DNA from: an uncultured Prochlorococcus sp. | Lineage (GTDB): Bacteria; Cyanobacteriota; Cyanobacteriia; PCC-6307; Cyanobiaceae | Reading direction: 5' to 3' | NCBI GenBank assembly: GCA_902572075.1 | Contig: CACGER010000004.1 | Span: 1 to 64,000 of the forward strand | Length of the DNA: 64,000 nt | Part shown: positions 7,853 to 16,855 of the stretch, piece by piece | Numbering within the stretch: position 1 is the stretch's first letter | Layout of the letters: each line of letters begins with the position of its first letter | Position numbers and translations under genes: made by a program | The notes under the pieces: generated by a model | The model's database searches: none | The model's input: the letters and a program-made list of their open reading frames with translations, nothing else | Told to the model about the DNA's origin: nothing

Positions 7853-8314
7853 TTATTTTCTACCACTGTTTAGGAGCGTTCCTATTAGTAAACCAATACC
7901 AGCCGCAATAGCAATAGATAATAATGGTTTTTTTCTTATAGGACTTTCTATTTTTGGTCTAAGTGTATCGTTAAGTTCTTCTAATAATTCTTCTAATTGA
8001 CTTTCTATAGGCTCAATTTTTTCTGATATTTCCCAATTGTTTTCTCTTATTGAATCAATTATTTCAAATAGTTGGCTTTTTATTCTAATTGCTGAGGTTC
8101 CACTATGGCTTGCTATTACTTCAACTAAATCGTCAATACTCCCTTTTGTGGCTTCAAGGGTTTGTTGTGCAATGTTAGGCCATTTTTCTTTTATTAAAGG
8201 TATTAAACTGTCAATTTTTTCGAGTAACCATTTTTCCGAGAGAACCTCTCTTTCAGGAAGATTAGAGTTATCTTCTTTATCTTCTACTTCTTTGGGAGGA
8301 TGGTAAGTCTCCAT
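7853..8314 (-). CDS. YqjD/ElaB-like (DUF883-type) C-tail-anchored protein
   Basis: The 153-residue product (ATG 8314) has a long charged, mostly helical region (about residues 20-125). A single C-terminal hydrophobic anchor follows, KKPLLSIAIAAGIGLLIGTL, ending in a basic tail. The GIGLLIGTLL-type glycine-rich anchor is typical of the ElaB/YqjD family. In E. coli those proteins are inner-membrane tail-anchored, and YqjD has been described as ribosome-associated. The downstream YqjE-like gene begins one base after its stop, so they form a translationally coupled pair. The assignment rests on layout and pairing, not on strong sequence identity. Confidence 0.65.
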   Translation of the reverse strand: METYHPPKEVEDKEDNSNLPEREVLSEKWLLEKIDSLIPLIKEKWPNIAQQTLEATKGSIDDLVEVIASHSGTSAIRIKSQLFEIIDSIRENNWEISEKIEPIESQLEELLEELNDTLRPKIESPIRKKPLLSIAIAAGIGLLIGTLLNSGRK

Positions 8315-8483
8315 TATTCAAACTTGTTTATTTTAAGATTAGACCCATTTTCTTAATTTGGAACCCTTATCTAAATAATTGTGAGATTTATATAGAATAA
8401 AAACATATAAAAGTTTATTTACATTTTATTTATCTACTCTGTTCTGCAAGAAGCTTTTGTTAAGCTATTACTGGAATTATTAA

Positions 8484-8639
8484 ATGAGTTTAAATTTCAT
8501 CATGGATATTACATTTGCATCATTAATTTTTGCATCTCGCACAATCCCTACAGATTTTGGATTAGTAGCTGCAGCTATTGCTGGAGCTGGAAGTTTGCTA
8601 TTCATCGCTTTAAGATTTGTTCCTGATGCAGGTAATTAA
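8484..8639 (+). CDS. 51-residue single-span membrane protein (unknown)
   Basis: The ORF runs from ATG 8484 to TAA 8639; a second in-frame ATG at residue 7 could be the true start. The product has a hydrophobic span, FGLVAAAIAGAGSLLFIALR (residues 24-43), and ends FVPDAGN. The Gly/Ala-rich helix and short polar ends resemble small photosynthetic or NDH-1 subunits, but I cannot match it to a named subunit. It stands alone, 169 bases after the divergent YqjD-like gene. Confidence 0.72.
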   Translation: MSLNFIMDITFASLIFASRTIPTDFGLVAAAIAGAGSLLFIALRFVPDAGN

Positions 8640-8722
8640 ATAAAAGGGACCATCTTTAAGAAAAAATATCTTTATCTAAACTTTGTTTTGCAAAAAGATT
8701 TAATTTATTTATCAACTAAATA

Positions 8723-9085
8723 ATGGATAAATGGGTTTTGCTAGAACATGAAGTTTATAATTCTAAGTCTAAAGATATTCATTATGATTTTCTTGTTGAA
8801 AATGGAATAGATTGTTTAACTTGGAAATTTTTAAAAATACCTTTATTAAATGAAGCTTCTATAGAAATTTCTAAGCAGCCAAATCATAGACTTATATGGC
8901 TATCAAGGATAGAACATGAACTTTCTGATAATAGAGGTTTTGTAAAAAGAATTGATCATGGAATATTTAAAAACGTTTCTACAGGCTTGGACTCTGAAAA
9001 TTATCGATTTATTTTGGATGGTGAACTTCTTTCTGGTTTGTTCGAAATTTCGGCTAATTCTTGTAGATTGAGCAAAAATTATTAA
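8723..9085 (+). CDS. Stand-alone LigD 3'-phosphoesterase-like domain protein
   Basis: The 120-residue protein (ATG 8723) opens with WVLLEHEVYNSKSKDIHYDF. This matches the layout of the phosphoesterase domain of bacterial non-homologous-end-joining ligase D, in which an early His and a downstream H-Y-D-F/L segment coordinate the metal. Here the candidate ligands are His9, His20 and Asp22. A second conserved-looking part is WLSRIEHELSDNRGFVKRIDHGIF (about residues 56-79), which contains two more His residues. No polymerase or ligase domain is attached and no Ku gene is in the window. A role in processing 3' DNA or RNA ends is inference. It lies 76 bases upstream of smc on the same strand. Confidence 0.6.
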   Translation: MDKWVLLEHEVYNSKSKDIHYDFLVENGIDCLTWKFLKIPLLNEASIEISKQPNHRLIWLSRIEHELSDNRGFVKRIDHGIFKNVSTGLDSENYRFILDGELLSGLFEISANSCRLSKNY

Positions 9086-9161
9086 TATTCATTTATAAAT
9101 AAACGTAATATTTCTATTGAGAATTTTTGCAAATTAGTTATTCTTATTTAGCTATTGAGAC

Positions 9162-12100
9162 TTGAGATTGGTACATATCAATCAGGTCGAGTTTGAAAAT
9201 TTTAAATCTTTTGGGGGAAATGTAAAAATTCCTCTTGAAGAAGGCTTCACAGTGGTCACGGGCCCTAACGGTTCTGGGAAAAGTAATATTTTAGATGGAA
9301 TTTTATTCTGTTTAGGTCTAGCTAATAGTAGAGGGATGAGGGCTGAAAGATTACCAGATCTAATAAATAACTCCAAAGTTAAAGAGGGTAAGTCATCAGA
9401 AACAACTGTATCAGTAAAATTTAATATTCAAGATTGGTCTCCCAGAGAGGACCTTCCGCCCTTGGAACTAGAAGAAGAAGAAATTGCCCTTAATAAAGGT
9501 CAAAAAGAATGGGTAGTTTCTCGAAAATTAAGGCTTATGCCAGGTGGCTCTTATGCTTCTACGTATACTTCTGATGGCAAGCAATGTACTTTGCAACAAA
9601 TACAGAGCATATTAAGAGATATTAGTGTTGATCCTGAGGGTAGCAATGTTGTTATGCAGGGTGATGTAACAAGAATAGTATCAATGAATAATAAGGAGAG
9701 GAGAAATCTTATTGATGAATTAGCAGGAGTCGCACTTTTTGATACAAGAATAGAACAAACTAATGCAAAATTAAATGACGTTTTTGAAAGACAAGAAAGA
9801 TGTGAAATTTTAGAAAATGAATTGCAATCTAGTAAAAATAAGCTTGAAAAAGAATGTGAAAAAGCAAAGCGATATAAAGAGTTAAAGGCAAAACTATTAC
9901 AAATAATAGAATTAGAGAAAGTTCTTATTTTTGAAAAACAAGTTAAGCATGTTGAATCTATAGAAAAAAAAGAAAGTGAAATTGAAAAAAATAAAATCTT
10001 GTTTAATAAAGAAAAAGAATCTATTAGTAAAGAAATTTCAGTTTTAGAAGATGCTTTGAAAATACTTGTTGATGAGCTTAAGGAGAAAGGAGAGGATAAA
10101 TTGATAAAAGTTAATTCTGATATTGGAAGTATTAATTCTAGCTTGAGAGAACTTGATAGGATATCAAGTCTGAATAAAGAAGAAGGTATTAAATTACAAA
10201 AGCAGAGAGATGAAATTTCAATTTCTAAGAGGAATATCGAGTCAGAAAAGATGAGACAAGAAAATTTCGATGATAATTTTTTAAATCAATTGAACTTGCA
10301 AATTGACGATCTTACTTTAAAACACAAACTATCAAGAAAAAAACTTTCTGATGCGGCTGGAGAATCTGGAGAATTCTCAAAACAAAGTATCAAATTAAAT
10401 GCTGAGCTTGAAAGTATAAAAAATCAAATTAATCCTTTGGAAATAAAAAAAAGGAAAATTGAAGAAGAAACTATTCAAAATAATATTCAAAAAGATGAGA
10501 TATTGGCACAGATCGAATCCTTAGACTTAGAAAAGCAGAAACTTTTTCAGGGAAATCAAAGAAAAAAAGAGACATCCGATACAAAGAATAATAACTTGGC
10601 AGTTAATAGCGCAGAAATTAATTCTTTAAAAAATGAAATCGATTTATTAATTAAAACTAAATCAAGGCTAAATAACGAGCAATTAAGGCTTGAAAAGGAT
10701 TTATCTAGATTTGAAAGCAGGAAGGAAGCTTTAAACGAATCTAGAGGTTCATATGCTCTCAGAATTCTCTTAGAGGCAGGGTTAGAGGGTATACATGGTT
10801 ATGTTGCTCAACTTGGAGAGGTCAGTGAGAAAAATAGATATGCATTAGAAATTGCTGCCGGAAATAGGTTAGGACAAATTGTTGTTGATAATGATCATAT
10901 TGCTGCAAAAGCAATTGAAATTCTTAAAAAGAAGAAAGCGGGAAGATTAACTTTTTTACCTTTAAATAGAATTAAAAGTCAAAAAAAGAATTATGCAATT
11001 TCAAGATTTGAAAATAACAGGGAGAATGGATTTATTGATAAAGCTATTAATCTAATTACTTTTGATGAAGTTTATTCAGATGTTTTTCGATATGTTTTTG
11101 GAGATACTTTGGTTTTTTCAGACTTATCCTCAGCTAGGTTATCTACACAAAAAAATAGGTTAGTTACCTTAAGTGGTGAATTATTAGAAGCAAGTGGTGC
11201 TATTACAGGAGGCAGTAAGTTAAATAAAGATTTGGCTTATAGGTTTGGAATTAATAATGATAATGATGATTCCAGTCCTATAAAAGAAAGATTATTAGTT
11301 ATCGAAGAAGCTTTAAAAGAGTCAAATAATGATTTGATACTAAAAAATAATAGACTTAGTATATTAAATTCTAACCGCAGTCAAATAATTGAGGATTGTG
11401 CCTCATTTAATAAAGAAATTGAAGTTAATCAAGATTCTCTTAAAGCTGTCTCGCAAAGAATTGAGGATTGTAAATCGAGAGTAAATAAACTTGATACTGC
11501 AAATAATTTATTAGTTAACGAGTTAGGTCATTTAAAAAATCAATTGAAGCCTTATCACGATAAGTTTGATCAACTACAAACCACTCAAAAGGCAAATTAT
11601 GAAAAAAATCAAAAATCATCATTAATTGCTTTTAATGACGATTTTAATAATCTTGATAAAAAACTTGAATTACTTATTAAAGAGAGAAATACATTACTAG
11701 ATAAAAAGAATCAATTTGCTTTAAATAAAGAGCGTATCAATAATTCATTAAAAATTACTTTACTACAAGAAAAAAACTTGCAGGAATCTATTAAACAACT
11801 CGCAATTGCTCATAGTGAATGGATAGAAAAAAAGGATCAATTTAAAAAAGAGCTTTCAGATCTCGATAATCAAAAAAATTATCTTGAGAAGAATTTAGGT
11901 TTATTGAGAAGGAAAAGAGATGAATTAAACTCTTCAATTTCAAATAAAAGGCAAGAATATAATAACTATCTGTTAAAGCTTGAATATCTTGAAAGGGATA
12001 TGCATTCCCTTAAAGAAGAGATAAGGAGCGAGAAAATAAAATTAGAAAATTATAAAAAAGATCTACCTAATCCTTCCCCGGAGTTTGGAGAATATGAAGT

Positions 12101-12752
12101 GAGGAGTCTTGAATCTTTGCAATCAGAAATTTCGATTATAAATGCAAAACTGGAAAGCTTAGAACCTGTCAATATGTTAGCTCTTGATGAACTAGAAGAA
12201 TTAATTGAGAGATTAAATGGTTTGCGAGAAAAATTAGAAATTCTATCTAATGAAAGATCTGAATTATTGCTGAGAATAGAAACTGTATCTACGATGCGCC
12301 AAGAAGCTTTTATGCAAGCATTTACAGAAGTTGATAGACATTTTAGAGAAATTTTTGCAAATTTATCTGATGGAGATGGATTTCTTCAACTTGAAAATCC
12401 TAATTCTCCTTTAGAAGGAGGATTAACTTTAGTGGCTCATCCCAAGGGGAAAAATGTCAGAAGATTAGCGTCTATGTCAGGTGGTGAAAAATCGTTAACT
12501 GCTTTAAGTTTTTTATTTGCTTTGCAAAAGTATAAGCCTTCACCTTTTTATGCATTAGACGAGGTTGATAGTTTTTTAGATGGTATTAATGTTGAAAGGT
12601 TGTCAAAACTGATATCAAATCAGTCATCAAATGCTCAATTTATAGTCGTAAGTCATAGAAGGCCTATGATTAGTGCATCTGAACGAACAATTGGGGTTGC
12701 GCAAGCAAGAGGTGCTAATACTCAAGTTCTTGGGTTACCAAATGCTGCATAA
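9162..12752 (+). CDS. smc: Chromosome segregation ATPase SMC
   Basis: SMC dimers organise and compact chromosomal DNA, normally with ScpA/ScpB (not in this window). The 1196-residue protein starts at TTG 9162; another TTG at 9168 is equally possible and no ATG is near. The Walker A motif GPNGSGKS is at residues 34-41. Long heptad coiled coils fill about 165-515 and 680-1010. The hinge lies around 525-680, starting near GIHGYVAQLGEV, with the TGGS signature. The ABC signature SGGEKS is near 1106, and Walker B YALDEVD near 1130. The length is normal for bacterial SMC. The PRC-barrel gene follows 45 bases later. Confidence 0.97.
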   Translation: MRLVHINQVEFENFKSFGGNVKIPLEEGFTVVTGPNGSGKSNILDGILFCLGLANSRGMRAERLPDLINNSKVKEGKSSETTVSVKFNIQDWSPREDLPPLELEEEEIALNKGQKEWVVSRKLRLMPGGSYASTYTSDGKQCTLQQIQSILRDISVDPEGSNVVMQGDVTRIVSMNNKERRNLIDELAGVALFDTRIEQTNAKLNDVFERQERCEILENELQSSKNKLEKECEKAKRYKELKAKLLQIIELEKVLIFEKQVKHVESIEKKESEIEKNKILFNKEKESISKEISVLEDALKILVDELKEKGEDKLIKVNSDIGSINSSLRELDRISSLNKEEGIKLQKQRDEISISKRNIESEKMRQENFDDNFLNQLNLQIDDLTLKHKLSRKKLSDAAGESGEFSKQSIKLNAELESIKNQINPLEIKKRKIEEETIQNNIQKDEILAQIESLDLEKQKLFQGNQRKKETSDTKNNNLAVNSAEINSLKNEIDLLIKTKSRLNNEQLRLEKDLSRFESRKEALNESRGSYALRILLEAGLEGIHGYVAQLGEVSEKNRYALEIAAGNRLGQIVVDNDHIAAKAIEILKKKKAGRLTFLPLNRIKSQKKNYAISRFENNRENGFIDKAINLITFDEVYSDVFRYVFGDTLVFSDLSSARLSTQKNRLVTLSGELLEASGAITGGSKLNKDLAYRFGINNDNDDSSPIKERLLVIEEALKESNNDLILKNNRLSILNSNRSQIIEDCASFNKEIEVNQDSLKAVSQRIEDCKSRVNKLDTANNLLVNELGHLKNQLKPYHDKFDQLQTTQKANYEKNQKSSLIAFNDDFNNLDKKLELLIKERNTLLDKKNQFALNKERINNSLKITLLQEKNLQESIKQLAIAHSEWIEKKDQFKKELSDLDNQKNYLEKNLGLLRRKRDELNSSISNKRQEYNNYLLKLEYLERDMHSLKEEIRSEKIKLENYKKDLPNPSPEFGEYEVRSLESLQSEISIINAKLESLEPVNMLALDELEELIERLNGLREKLEILSNERSELLLRIETVSTMRQEAFMQAFTEVDRHFREIFANLSDGDGFLQLENPNSPLEGGLTLVAHPKGKNVRRLASMSGGEKSLTALSFLFALQKYKPSPFYALDEVDSFLDGINVERLSKLISNQSSNAQFIVVSHRRPMISASERTIGVAQARGANTQVLGLPNAA

Positions 12753-12797
12753 ACACACTTTTTTAAATTTATACGTCAGAATGATAAAAAGAAATTT

Positions 12798-13853
12798 ATG
12801 AGCTTGTCTAACACATCTGCTAATAAGAATCTCCCTAACTCGGTTCCTAGTGAACGTTTATGGTTAAGGTCAGAATTAATGGGAACACAAGTGATAACTA
12901 CTGATACTGGAAGACGGCTAGGCGTAGTTGGCGAAGTTGTTGTTGATATTGATAGAAGAGAGGTGGTCGCTTTGGGACTAAGAGATAATCCACTTACAAG
13001 ATTTTTACCAGGTTTGCCAAAATGGATGCCTTTAGAAAGTATTAAGCAAGTTGGAGATGTCATATTAGTTGACTCCCTAGATTCTTTGAGTGAAAGTTTT
13101 TCTCCAGAAAGGTATGGGAAGGTAATTAATTGTCAAGTGATTACAGAATCTGGACAACTTCTGGGAAGAGTTCTTGGCTTTTCTTTTGATATTGAGACTG
13201 GGGATTTGATATCTCTTGTTATGGGTGCTGTTGGTGTGCCGCTTTTAGGCGAGGGAGTTTTAAGTACTTGGGAAATACCTGTTGAGGAAATTGTAAGTAG
13301 TGGTACTGATAGGATTATTGTTTATGAAGGCGCGGAAGAAAAACTGAAGCAACTAAGTAGTGGACTACTTGAGAAACTTGGAGTCGGGGGTTCTTCATGG
13401 AATGAAAGGGAAGTCAATGGATACTCAGCAAATCTTGTACCTGTTGAAAATCAGTTACTTTCAGGTTCTGAATCAGAACAGCAAAACAATTTGGTCGAGG
13501 AATATGAAGAAGTTGTTGAACAAGATGATTATGAAGATGATTATGAAGATGATTATGAAGATGAACTTGAATATGTTGAAATAAAGGGTTCTGAAGAAGA
13601 ACTAAATAATAGAAAAAAGCTATACATGGATAATGATGATTCTGATCAGATCCAGAATCAAAATATTGTTAATCAAATAGATGAAAAAAACAATATTGAT
13701 TTAAAGCAAAAAAAACAATCAACTTCTAATTTCGCTTCGAAAAGACCAATTCAAAATGCAACTGAAACTTTAGATATTGAACCACTAAACGAACAAAATT
13801 TAGTTCAAGATAATAAAAAATCAGAAAAGTTTGAAATTGATGATCCCTGGTAA
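12798..13853 (+). CDS. Tandem PRC-barrel domain protein with acidic C-terminal tail
   Basis: The 351-residue protein starts at ATG 12798. Two PRC-barrel-type beta domains occupy about residues 20-100 (LMGTQVITTDTGRRLGVVGE...) and 105-190 (VITESGQLLGRVLGFSFD...). The rest is a polar, disordered tail with a short acidic repeat (DDYE repeated three times, DNA at 13524-13565). PRC barrels occur in photosynthetic reaction-centre H subunits and in ribosome maturation proteins such as RimM, where they bind proteins or RNA. The function in cyanobacteria is not established to my knowledge. It follows smc closely and converges on the glycosyltransferase gene, 3 bases between the stops. Confidence 0.85.
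   Translation: MSLSNTSANKNLPNSVPSERLWLRSELMGTQVITTDTGRRLGVVGEVVVDIDRREVVALGLRDNPLTRFLPGLPKWMPLESIKQVGDVILVDSLDSLSESFSPERYGKVINCQVITESGQLLGRVLGFSFDIETGDLISLVMGAVGVPLLGEGVLSTWEIPVEEIVSSGTDRIIVYEGAEEKLKQLSSGLLEKLGVGGSSWNEREVNGYSANLVPVENQLLSGSESEQQNNLVEEYEEVVEQDDYEDDYEDDYEDELEYVEIKGSEEELNNRKKLYMDNDDSDQIQNQNIVNQIDEKNNIDLKQKKQSTSNFASKRPIQNATETLDIEPLNEQNLVQDNKKSEKFEIDDPW
13524..13565 (+). repeat. Short in-frame tandem repeat, unit GATGATTATGAA (3.5 copies)
   Basis: Three perfect 12-base copies plus GATGAA encode DDYE-DDYE-DDYE-DE inside the disordered tail of the PRC-barrel protein. Copy number could vary between strains without a frameshift. Confidence 0.9.
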
Positions 13854-13885
13854 TTGTTAAAGTTTTTTTATTGAATTAACAATTA
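13851..13885. terminator. Perfect 10-bp inverted repeat at convergent gene ends
   Basis: TAATTGTTAA (13851-13860) is matched exactly by TTAACAATTA (13876-13885), with a T-rich 15-base loop. The left arm holds the stop of the PRC-barrel gene; the right arm is inside the last codons of the opposing glycosyltransferase gene. A bidirectional terminator is plausible but the stem is AT-rich. Confidence 0.35.
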
Positions 13886-15122
13886 TAGAGGCAAGTTTTT
13901 TTGCAGCACCTTTATCGCCTCTTTCTTTGTGTAGATTATCCCTAATACTTTTTAACTGATCTCTATTTTTAATAAGAAATAATACTTCTCTTGCAATTTT
14001 TATTGGCGAAATATTACCTATCCTTTCCGGGACAATCATTCTTTTAGCTTTAATATTTGGCCAAGCAAAAAACTTCTTTTTTTTTAAATATAAATTTTTA
14101 ATTATAAAAGTTAGGAATCTATTTATGAATGAAATTTTTCCAATTACTCCAAAAATACCATCCCAGGCATTCATCATATTTAAATGTTGAGTTGGCAGAA
14201 CAACTAACATTGGAAGACTTATTGCTGCTAATTCTGCAGTATTTGCTCCTACAGTTGTAATTGCAAGATCACATTCTTTTAATATTTCATAGCAAGGATG
14301 TTTCTTGATTAGATAAATCTTTGTATTGTTTGATGTTTCAATTACATAATCAAAACGAGAGGATTTGATGTTTTTAATTGTTTTGATTTTTGATGAGTAA
14401 TATTTAGCAATTGGATTTTTGTCGCTTTGATAATATAAATATTCACTTTTATCAGTAGTTGGTGCAATGGGAATTATAAAATTTATATTTTGATTTTCTT
14501 CAGAGATACGATCTGCAACTTCTAAGAAGAAAGGAATTCCAACAGAAAGCTTTGCTTTCTTAGAACCAGGCAACAATGCAATGAATTGTTTTTCTTTATT
14601 TCTTAATGATATTTCGCTATTCAGTTTGATATCTGCCATCAAATCGCCAATGACTTTACATTTATATTTATATCTTTTTGGTATTAACTCTTTTACTTTT
14701 AAATTCATGGCAGCAATTTCGTCGGTCCATTTAGGCCATCGCGAAACCCATTCAGCATATGTGATATTTAAATAACCTAATCTTTTAGCTAGTAAAATGC
14801 TCCAAAATTGATCCCCACCAAGGAAAATAACTACCCCTTTTTTGGGCCAATCCGCAAAAGAATGTGGATTTATTAATAATTTCCAAAAACTTTTGGATTT
14901 TGTAATTAATTCGAATTGATTCCATGAATTTGCAACTAAAAATTCTTTACCAGTGGCATTTGGGCAAGGAACAAGGACTAACCTTAGATTGAAATCGTGT
15001 TTATCGTCATCACATAGTGATTTATTTATTTTGTAAAGTTCATTCACTACAGGATTTACCCATGTAGCTAATTCACCAGGACCATTGGAAACTATAACTA
15101 CTGCAACTGATTTTTTTTTCAT
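13857..15122 (-). CDS. Lipid-A-disaccharide-synthase-related glycosyltransferase (conserved in cyanobacteria)
   Basis: I start the protein at ATG 15122 (421 residues, MKKKSVAVVIVSNGPGELAT). An ATG at 15143 would add seven residues. The open frame continues upstream only through the tRNA-Leu gene, which is not coding. The N-terminal SNGPGELATWVNPV and the C-terminal GANTAELAAISLPMLVVLPT (glycosyltransferase-B nucleotide-sugar region) fit the LpxB-like superfamily, and the LPGSKKAKL motif near residue 185 marks the hinge between the two Rossmann-like domains. True LpxB joins UDP-diacylglucosamine and lipid X. Whether this cyanobacterial paralogue makes a lipid A disaccharide is not clear. The gene lies 25 bases downstream of the tRNA-Leu. 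Confidence 0.75.
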   Translation of the reverse strand: MKKKSVAVVIVSNGPGELATWVNPVVNELYKINKSLCDDDKHDFNLRLVLVPCPNATGKEFLVANSWNQFELITKSKSFWKLLINPHSFADWPKKGVVIFLGGDQFWSILLAKRLGYLNITYAEWVSRWPKWTDEIAAMNLKVKELIPKRYKYKCKVIGDLMADIKLNSEISLRNKEKQFIALLPGSKKAKLSVGIPFFLEVADRISEENQNINFIIPIAPTTDKSEYLYYQSDKNPIAKYYSSKIKTIKNIKSSRFDYVIETSNNTKIYLIKKHPCYEILKECDLAITTVGANTAELAAISLPMLVVLPTQHLNMMNAWDGIFGVIGKISFINRFLTFIIKNLYLKKKKFFAWPNIKAKRMIVPERIGNISPIKIAREVLFLIKNRDQLKSIRDNLHKERGDKGAAKKLASIIVNSIKKL

Positions 15123-15147
15123 TGCAGTTAAACCAGAATACATTAAA

Positions 15148-15229
15148 TGCGGACGGCGAGACTTGAACTCGCAAGGCCGAAGCCACACGCTCCTTAGACG
15201 TGCGCGTCTACCAATTCCGCCACGTCCGC
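15148..15229 (-). tRNA. tRNA-Leu, anticodon AAG
   Basis: The 82-base class II tRNA has acceptor stem GCGGACG/CGTCCGC with discriminator A, the D-arm GGCGGAATTGGTAGACGC, a long variable arm, and T-loop GTTCAAGTC. The anticodon stem CACGT/GCGTG encloses loop CTAAGGA, so the anticodon reads AAG (codon CUU). The stem contains one T-G pair next to the loop. The CCA end is not encoded. An A at the wobble position is unusual for a bacterial leucine tRNA (see findings). Confidence 0.95.
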
Positions 15230-15487
15230 AAGGGGTTCTCAGCAACCATTGGATACCTAAACCTTTAAAATATAATACATTATTGGCTGAAATAAGCATG
15301 TAGCTCTAGAAGAGCATTTTGAATATGATGAGTAATTTTTCTATTGCATAAAAAAAATATTTATACATATATAACGTTCTAGGTTGTATTGTAAAAATGT
15401 CCTCTAATCACTAAAAATTTTGTTAATTACTTTGGTAAATAATTTTTTATTTAAAGTCATTTTCATTTCTTCAATTTAATTTTCATA

Positions 15488-16837
15488 ATGGTTGAAAAAG
15501 TTTTAATTGCTAATCGTGGAGAAATAGCTTTGCGAATTGTAAGAAGTTGTAGAGAACTAGGTATTGCAACTGTTGCAGTTTTTAGCACTGTAGATAAAAA
15601 AGCATTGCATGTTCAGCTTGCTGATGAAGCGGTTTGTGTTGGAGATTCCTTAAGTAATAAGAGTTATTTAAATATTCCAAATATACTTGCTGCTGCTACA
15701 TCGAGAGGAGTTGATGCTATTCATCCTGGTTATGGATTTCTTGCTGAAAATGATAAATTTGCAGAGATGTGTAATGATCATGGCATAGTTTTTATTGGCC
15801 CATCTCCTAAAGCAATTAGATCTATGGGAGATAAGTCTACGGCTAAAGAAACTATGGAAGCAGTTGGAGTTCCAACAGTACCAGGTAGTAAAGGCTTGTT
15901 ATCAAATGCTGAAGAGGCATTTAAATTGGCAGATGATATTGGATATCCGGTAATTATTAAAGCGACTGCTGGAGGAGGTGGAAGAGGTATGAGGTTGGTT
16001 GAAAACTCTGATAATCTCGAAAAAATGTTTAAAGCAGCTCAAGGCGAAGCAGAAGCAGCTTTTGGTAATGATGGTTTATATATGGAGAAATTTATAAAGA
16101 AGCCAAGACATGTAGAAATTCAAATTTTGGCCGACAGGTCGGGTAATGTTGTTCATTTAGGAGAGCGAGATTGTTCAGTTCAAAGAAGACATCAGAAGTT
16201 ACTAGAGGAGTCTCCTAGTCCTGCAATTAATACTGAGCTAAGAAAAAAAATGGGGAACGCAGCTATTGCTGCTGCAAAAAGTATCGGCTACGAAGGGGCG
16301 GGTACAGTTGAATTTTTAGTTGATGATGAAGATAATTTTTATTTTATGGAGATGAATACTAGGATTCAAGTTGAACATCCTGTTACTGAAATGGTTACAG
16401 GAGTTGATTTAATAGCTGAGCAAATTAAAATTGCAAGCGGAGCAAACTTGGAATTTAATCAGGATGATATACATTTAAACGGTCATGCCATTGAATGTAG
16501 AATAAATGCTGAAGATCCTTCTCACAATTTCCGACCATCACCCGGAAAAATAACTGGGTGGCTTCCTCCAGGTGGCCCTGGTGTAAGGGTGGATAGTCAT
16601 GTCTATACAGGTTATGAAATCCCTCCTTTCTATGACTCATTAATTGGTAAATTAATAGTCTGGGGAAAGGATCGTAATACTGCAATTAAACGTATGAATA
16701 GGGCTTTAAATGAATGTGCAGTAACTGGTATTCCTACAACAATTAACTTTCATCTGACTTTACTGAATAAAACTAAATTTAAGCAGGGTAAAATACATAC
16801 TAAATATGTAGAAGAAGAATTATTGCCAAATTACTGA
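15488..16837 (+). CDS. accC: Acetyl-CoA carboxylase, biotin carboxylase subunit
   Basis: AccC carboxylates biotin on the carrier protein AccB using ATP and bicarbonate, the first step of fatty acid synthesis. The 449-residue protein starts at ATG 15488 with [20 protein letters not shown]. The ATP-grasp domain has [12 protein letters not shown] (near residue 159), [14 protein letters not shown] and the catalytic segment [18 protein letters not shown] (near 281-298). The length is that of a stand-alone bacterial AccC. accB is not adjacent; cyanobacterial acc genes are typically scattered. It has a 185-base upstream region and converges with the YggT gene. Confidence 0.97.
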   Translation: MVEKVLIANRGEIALRIVRSCRELGIATVAVFSTVDKKALHVQLADEAVCVGDSLSNKSYLNIPNILAAATSRGVDAIHPGYGFLAENDKFAEMCNDHGIVFIGPSPKAIRSMGDKSTAKETMEAVGVPTVPGSKGLLSNAEEAFKLADDIGYPVIIKATAGGGGRGMRLVENSDNLEKMFKAAQGEAEAAFGNDGLYMEKFIKKPRHVEIQILADRSGNVVHLGERDCSVQRRHQKLLEESPSPAINTELRKKMGNAAIAAAKSIGYEGAGTVEFLVDDEDNFYFMEMNTRIQVEHPVTEMVTGVDLIAEQIKIASGANLEFNQDDIHLNGHAIECRINAEDPSHNFRPSPGKITGWLPPGGPGVRVDSHVYTGYEIPPFYDSLIGKLIVWGKDRNTAIKRMNRALNECAVTGIPTTINFHLTLLNKTKFKQGKIHTKYVEEELLPNY

Positions 16838-16855
16838 GAAATAATTAAAAGATTT

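Noticed and set aside
13360..13584. Alternative-frame ORF with MIMKMIMKMIMK repeats inside the PRC-barrel gene
   Set aside because: It is the shadow of the GATGATTATGAA repeat in another frame.
15123..15299. N-terminal extension of the glycosyltransferase frame through the tRNA-Leu region
   Set aside because: The frame stays open only because it crosses the tRNA gene; the added residues are Arg-rich with no family match, so the start was moved to 15122.
15303..15315. Perfect GCTCT-AGA-AGAGC hairpin near the tRNA-Leu gene
   Set aside because: No gene ends there on the + strand and no T-run follows on the - strand; could be chance.
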